The position numbers were made by a program, and so were the translations under genes. The notes under the pieces are model-generated. The model saw only the letters and a program-made list of their open reading frames with translations, searched no databases and had not been told where the DNA came from. DNA of 64,000 nucleotides from 62-47 sp051954235 (GTDB lineage: Bacteria > Pseudomonadota > Alphaproteobacteria > Rhizobiales > Xanthobacteraceae), in the NCBI GenBank assembly GCA_051954235.1, contig JBQCHY010000065.1, positions 62,001-126,000 on the forward strand. The letters are read 5' to 3'. How positions within the stretch are numbered: the first letter of the stretch is position 1; each line of letters opens with the position of its first letter. This document shows positions 60,185 to 64,000 of the stretch, one piece after another.

Positions 60185-60217
60185 ATAATGCTTGCAGAAA
60201 TTATCTGCAAGCATTAT
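60185..60217. promoter_or_regulatory. Perfect 14 bp operator-like dyad before the P63C gene
   Basis: ATAATGCTTGCAGA / TCTGCAAGCATTAT with a 5-base centre, 31 bases before the P63C start. A third half-site TGCAAGCATT follows at 60229-60238. The arrangement is that of a phage-type repressor operator. Confidence 0.6.
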
Positions 60218-60248
60218 TTATGGCCCTGTGCAAGCATTGGAGCGAATT

Positions 60249-61280
60249 ATGACGGAAGCGGACAAAGTGAAGGCGGCGCTCGCCCGCAGGGATGCTCTTT
60301 CGCCCGAACGGCGCGCGGAGATTGGTCGCAAGGCCGCATCTGCGCGTTGGGACAAAAATTTGCCCGAAGCTGAATACGAGGGAGATTTCCCAATCGGCGG
60401 CACGCAAATTTCCTGCGCTGTTTTGCCAAACGGAACTAGGATCATTACGCAGGCAGCATTTTTGCGGGCGCTAGGACGATCACGATCACCAAAAGCAGGA
60501 ACAGGCGTCCTTTCCACGGTCGACGAACTGCCCTTCTTTTTGCAGGCAGAAGCGCTAAAACCCTTTATTTCCGAAGAGTTAGCTATGTCGACGAACCCCA
60601 TCTTCTACCGGACCAAATCCGGGACAAGGGGGGTTGGATATGACGCGCGGCTGCTCCCGCAAGTCGCGGAAGTCTACCTGAAATTCCGCGATGACACTTT
60701 GCGGCAAAAGAAGGATGTGCCAGCGCGATATGAAAAGATGATCGCTGCTGCTGATTTGCTAATGCGCGCGCTCGCGAACGTGGGGATCATCGCGCTTGTC
60801 GACGAAGCAACAGGCTTTCAGCAAAGCCGAGCAAAAGACGCCCTCGCGCGAATCCTTGAGGAGTTCATTGCTAAGGAACTGCGCCCGTGGGTGAGAACGT
60901 TCCCCGATGAATTTTATGCCGAGCTATTTCGACTTCGCGGCCTGAAATACCCGCGCGATACTGTGAAGCGTCCGCGTTATTTCGGGCACCTCACGAACGA
61001 TATTATCTATGCGCGTCTCGCCCCCGGCGTAATGGAGGAACTGAAAGCGGCAACGCCGCGCGCGCCAGATGGGCGTCACAAGCACCAACTGCACCGCAGA
61101 TTGACGGATGATCTCGGTCATCCAAAATTACGCGAACATTTGGCGGCAGTCGTGACCACCATGCAACTTAGCGATGACTATGACGACTTCATTCACAAAC
61201 TGGATCGGGTAAAGCCGCGCTTTGGCGATACGTTGCCCCTGCCGCTTGAGGGGCCAAAAGAAAAGAAAGAACCACTATGA
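60249..61280 (+). CDS. P63C domain-containing protein
   Basis: A 343-residue protein with the phage P63C domain in its C-terminal half (DEFYAELFRLRGLKYPRDTVKRP, the invariant GHLTNDIIYARLAPGVMEELK and HKHQLHRRLTDDLGHPKLREHL). The N-terminal part has a basic SPERRAEIGRKAASARWDKN segment and a Bro/Rha-like stretch (PNGTRIITQAAFLRALGRSR). Such proteins are found in phages and islands; function unknown, DNA-binding suspected. Start at ATG 60249; an in-frame Met 57 bases earlier lies inside the operator-like dyad. Base composition is less G+C-rich than the chromosome around it. Confidence 0.85.
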   Translation: MTEADKVKAALARRDALSPERRAEIGRKAASARWDKNLPEAEYEGDFPIGGTQISCAVLPNGTRIITQAAFLRALGRSRSPKAGTGVLSTVDELPFFLQAEALKPFISEELAMSTNPIFYRTKSGTRGVGYDARLLPQVAEVYLKFRDDTLRQKKDVPARYEKMIAAADLLMRALANVGIIALVDEATGFQQSRAKDALARILEEFIAKELRPWVRTFPDEFYAELFRLRGLKYPRDTVKRPRYFGHLTNDIIYARLAPGVMEELKAATPRAPDGRHKHQLHRRLTDDLGHPKLREHLAAVVTTMQLSDDYDDFIHKLDRVKPRFGDTLPLPLEGPKEKKEPL

Positions 61281-61319
61281 AAGAGACCGCTCACTGATGC
61301 GGACTAAGGAGAGTAACTT

Positions 61320-61532
61320 ATGAGCCAGTTTTATGTGCCAGATGCCGCGTCTATGAATCTGTGCCAACAGTCAATTAGCAGCCGTTCGAATATAACCGTG
61401 AGCGGCGTCGATATTTCCGACGAGCGTGTAAAGGCATTTACGGGCGCCGTTCAGTCCGTTCAGGACATGGGCAAAGACAAGACCGACGGCAGACGGTGGC
61501 TCATTACGATGCCGGATGCATTAGTGAAATAG
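61320..61532 (+). CDS. Hypothetical 70-residue transposon protein
   Basis: A small polar protein (MSQFYVPDAASMNLCQQS ... GRRWLITMPDALVK) starting 39 bases after the P63C stop with a GGAG box. No family recognised. Its TAG stop falls within the first right-end subterminal repeat. Confidence 0.5.
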   Translation: MSQFYVPDAASMNLCQQSISSRSNITVSGVDISDERVKAFTGAVQSVQDMGKDKTDGRRWLITMPDALVK

Positions 61533-61583
61533 GCCACTCCCAAAATTAAACTAGGCCACTGAGGGTCGAACTAGGCCAGTACC
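61526..61583. repeat. Right subterminal repeats and terminal repeat of the transposon
   Basis: AGGCCACT at 61531 and 61553 and AGGCCAGT at 61573, spaced 22 and 20 bases; the last is part of the terminal repeat GGCCAGTACC. Confidence 0.65.
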
Positions 61584-61591
61584 AAATTCTC
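61584..61591. repeat. Right target-site duplication of the transposon
   Basis: AAATTCTC directly after GGCCAGTACC; identical to 58228-58235. Confidence 0.8.
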
Positions 61592-61596
61592 GGAAA

Positions 61597-61632
61597 GAAC
61601 ATATTGCGAACAGGGAACAAATAGGGTACATT
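61597..61632 (+). promoter_or_regulatory. recA promoter with LexA (SOS) box
   Basis: GAAC-ATATTGC-GAAC (61597-61611) is the alphaproteobacterial LexA site (reverse of GTTC-N7-GTTC), and a further GAAC follows at 61615. A promoter fits across it: TTGCGA (61604-61609), 17 bases, TACATT (61627-61632), so bound LexA would cover the -35. The transposon end is five bases upstream. Confidence 0.82.
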
Positions 61633-61723
61633 CTCGGTCATCCGAATTGACGACCCAAGTTTCTGTTCAGCCGCGTCCGCCTTCGTTGTCCCCCTGGCGA
61701 ATCCCGTTCATAAGGAGCACCAC

Positions 61724-62812
<1,089 letters not shown>

Positions 62813-62974
62813 GCTTCCGGGACTTGAGTTCGTCGTAACTTGAGTTGCGGCGTGACCCGAAGCCTCGGGAATCGGCTTCGGATTCAGTCATGCCTTCGGA
62901 AGCGAACGGGCGCTGTGGACGTTGAGTTGCCGACGTCCCCAGTGCCCGTTTGATTTTTGGCGAGGCCTTGTCTT

Positions 62975-63093
62975 CGTCATTGCGAGGAGCGTAGCGACGA
63001 AGCAATCCAGACTTTGCTTTGTGGCTTCTGGATTGCTTCGCGGAGTCTGTGCTCGGACGGCGTGAAACGCCGATCCGAGTGCTCGCAATGACG
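62975..63093. repeat. Palindromic intergenic repeat, family A (extended form)
   Basis: A 119 bp element with outer arms CGTCATTGCGAG / CTCGCAATGACG and the inner GACGAAGCAATCCAGA / TCTGGATTGCTTCG stem. It also has an extra nested hairpin CTCGGACGGCGT / ACGCCGATCCGAG not present in the other copies. Confidence 0.88.
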
Positions 63094-63104
63094 GTTCTGG
63101 GAGG

Positions 63105-64000
63105 CTACTCAGCAGCCTGCGCGTAATCCTCGATCGGCGGGCACGAGCACACCAGATTGCGGTCGCCATAGACGTTGTCGACGCGGCCGACCGGCGACCA
63201 GTATTTGTCGTTGCGCGAGGTGCCGGCGGGGAAGCAGCCGTCCGCGCGCGAGTAGGGCCGATCCCAGTTGTCGTCGGCGATGTCGTGCACCGTGTGCGGC
63301 GCGTGGCGCAGCGGCGAGGCTTCGATTGTCCAGCGTCCGGCCTCGACCTCGGCGATCTCATGCCGGATTGCGATCATGGCCTCAACGAAGCGATCGATTT
63401 CCGCCTTCGATTCGGATTCGGTCGGCTCGATCATCAGCGTACCCGCCACCGGGAAGCTCATGGTCGGCGCGTGGAAGCCGTAGTCGATCAGCCGCTTGGC
63501 GATGTCGTCGACGGTGACGCCGCAACTGCTCTTCAGCGCGCGCGGATCGATGATGCATTCATGCGCGACACGCCCGCTGACGCTGCGGTAGAGCACCGGG
63601 AAATGCGGTTCGAGCCGGTCGGCGATGTAGTTGGCGTTGAGGATCGCAACTTCCGTTGCGCGCGTCAGGCCTTCGCCGCCCATCATCAGGATGTAGAGAT
63701 ACGAGATGGTGAGGATCGACGCGGAGCCGAACGGTGCCGCCGCCACCGGGCCGACCGGCGCCTTGCCGCCGTCGAGCACCGGATGGCCCGGCAGGAACGG
63801 CTTCAAATGTGCCTTGACGCCGATCGGACCCATACCGGGGCCGCCGCCGCCATGCGGGATGCAGAAGGTCTTGTGCAGATTAAGGTGGCTGACGTCGGCG
63901 CCGTAGTCGCCGGGGCGGGCGAGGCCGACCTGGGCATTGAGATTGGCGCCGTCGAGATAGACCTGTCCGCCGTGGCTGTGAACGATGTCGCAGATCTCGC
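63105..64000 (-). CDS. gcvP: Glycine dehydrogenase (P protein), C-terminal part
   Basis: PLP-dependent decarboxylase of the glycine cleavage system. Only the C-terminal 298 residues are in the window; the gene runs on past 64000. The PLP lysine is visible in HLNLHKTFCIPHGGGGPGMG, followed by PFLPGHPV, SILTISYLYILMMGGEGLT, HECIIDPRAL, DYGFHAPTMSFPVAGTLMIEPTESE and the end PRADGCFPAGTSRNDKYWSPVGRVDNVYGDR. No break in frame. Together with glyA at the other end of the window it serves glycine and one-carbon metabolism, though the two are not linked in an operon. Confidence 0.97.
   Translation of the reverse strand, partial: EICDIVHSHGGQVYLDGANLNAQVGLARPGDYGADVSHLNLHKTFCIPHGGGGPGMGPIGVKAHLKPFLPGHPVLDGGKAPVGPVAAAPFGSASILTISYLYILMMGGEGLTRATEVAILNANYIADRLEPHFPVLYRSVSGRVAHECIIDPRALKSSCGVTVDDIAKRLIDYGFHAPTMSFPVAGTLMIEPTESESKAEIDRFVEAMIAIRHEIAEVEAGRWTIEASPLRHAPHTVHDIADDNWDRPYSRADGCFPAGTSRNDKYWSPVGRVDNVYGDRNLVCSCPPIEDYAQAAE

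Larger units (their letters stand above)
58236..61583. mobile_element. 3.35 kb cargo-carrying transposon with an IS1-like DDE transposase
   Basis: Ends are GGTACTGACC (58236-58245) and GGCCAGTACC (61574-61583), inverted repeats matching at 9 of 10 positions, flanked by a perfect 8 bp duplication AAATTCTC. Inside each end, AGGCCACT-type subterminal repeats occur (58251, 58273; 61531, 61553) about 22 bases apart. Contents: two overlapping small genes, a DDE transposase, a class-II tRNA, a P63C-domain gene and a small gene. Ends starting GG and 8 bp duplications suit the IS1595/IS1 superfamily; the cargo, especially a tRNA, is not standard. It sits 5 bp from the recA SOS box. Confidence 0.8.

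Noticed and set aside
58228..61593. IS21-type element, suggested by multiple AGGCCACT repeats at both ends
   Set aside because: No IstA/IstB genes are present; the 8 bp duplication, the GG-starting inverted ends and the DDE gene fit the IS1/IS1595 group better.

Overview
This 64 kb window is a G+C-rich alphaproteobacterial chromosome segment. Gene order and protein style point to the family Nitrobacteraceae (Bradyrhizobium / Rhodopseudomonas / Afipia / Nitrobacter group). The signs are the run glyA-nrdR-ribD-ribE-ribH-nusB-thiL-hppA, the run plsX-fabH-ihfA-merR, the block ctaA ... metY ... rplM-rpsI, the block tig-clpP-clpX-lon, an alphaproteobacterial SOS box (GAAC-N7-GAAC) in front of recA, and several families of palindromic intergenic repeats of the kind common in that family. 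The genus is an inference.

Layout. 1-13.9 kb: housekeeping genes for one-carbon metabolism, riboflavin, thiamine, proton-pumping pyrophosphatase, BamE, a cytochrome bc1 chaperone, fatty acid/phospholipid initiation, IHF alpha and a MerR regulator, then tRNA-Pro. 14.4-22 kb: an accessory metabolic stretch (DUF6455, ketopantoate-reductase-like enzyme, two SDRs, acetamidase/formamidase, LysR regulator, DUF169, saccharopine-dehydrogenase-like enzyme). 22-30.6 kb: an exopolysaccharide cluster with O-antigen-ligase/polymerase, priming phosphotransferase, glycosyltransferase, outer-membrane export lipoprotein, Wzc-like copolymerase and a CelD-type acyltransferase. 30.7-47 kb: heme A synthase, FTR1 iron permease, metY, a CoA-binding protein, an ECHDC3-like crotonase and a thioesterase, then rplM-rpsI, a diguanylate cyclase, an AI-2E-type permease and PilZ, then glnA-glnB, nnr and a copper-site-less multicopper oxidase. 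47.4-55.3 kb: tRNA-Leu, trigger factor, MaoC, ClpP, ClpX and Lon (protein quality control). 55.3-58 kb: GFA enzyme, tRNA-Val, thioesterase, two small exported proteins, and a fluoride riboswitch with crcB.

58.2-61.6 kb: the most unusual part. A 3348 bp segment has 10 bp terminal inverted repeats (GGTACTGACC / GGCCAGTACC) and a perfect 8 bp target duplication (AAATTCTC). It therefore reads as an intact cargo-carrying transposon. It encodes an IS1-like DDE transposase, a small GIY-YIG-like protein, two small unknown proteins, a phage-type P63C-domain protein behind a perfect 14 bp operator-like dyad, and an aberrant class-II tRNA with anticodon UAC. It has landed 5 bp from the SOS box of recA. 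recA and the 3' part of gcvP close the window.

Four families of 28-119 bp palindromic repeats with CGTC/GACG ends (ten copies), plus a fifth family bracketing crcB as an inverted pair, occupy intergenic gaps throughout. Other points worth a second look are the multicopper-oxidase fold that has lost nearly all copper ligands, the crotonase lacking both catalytic glutamates, and the Wzc-like protein with a degenerate kinase site. Calls rest on reading motifs by eye; no database search was possible.
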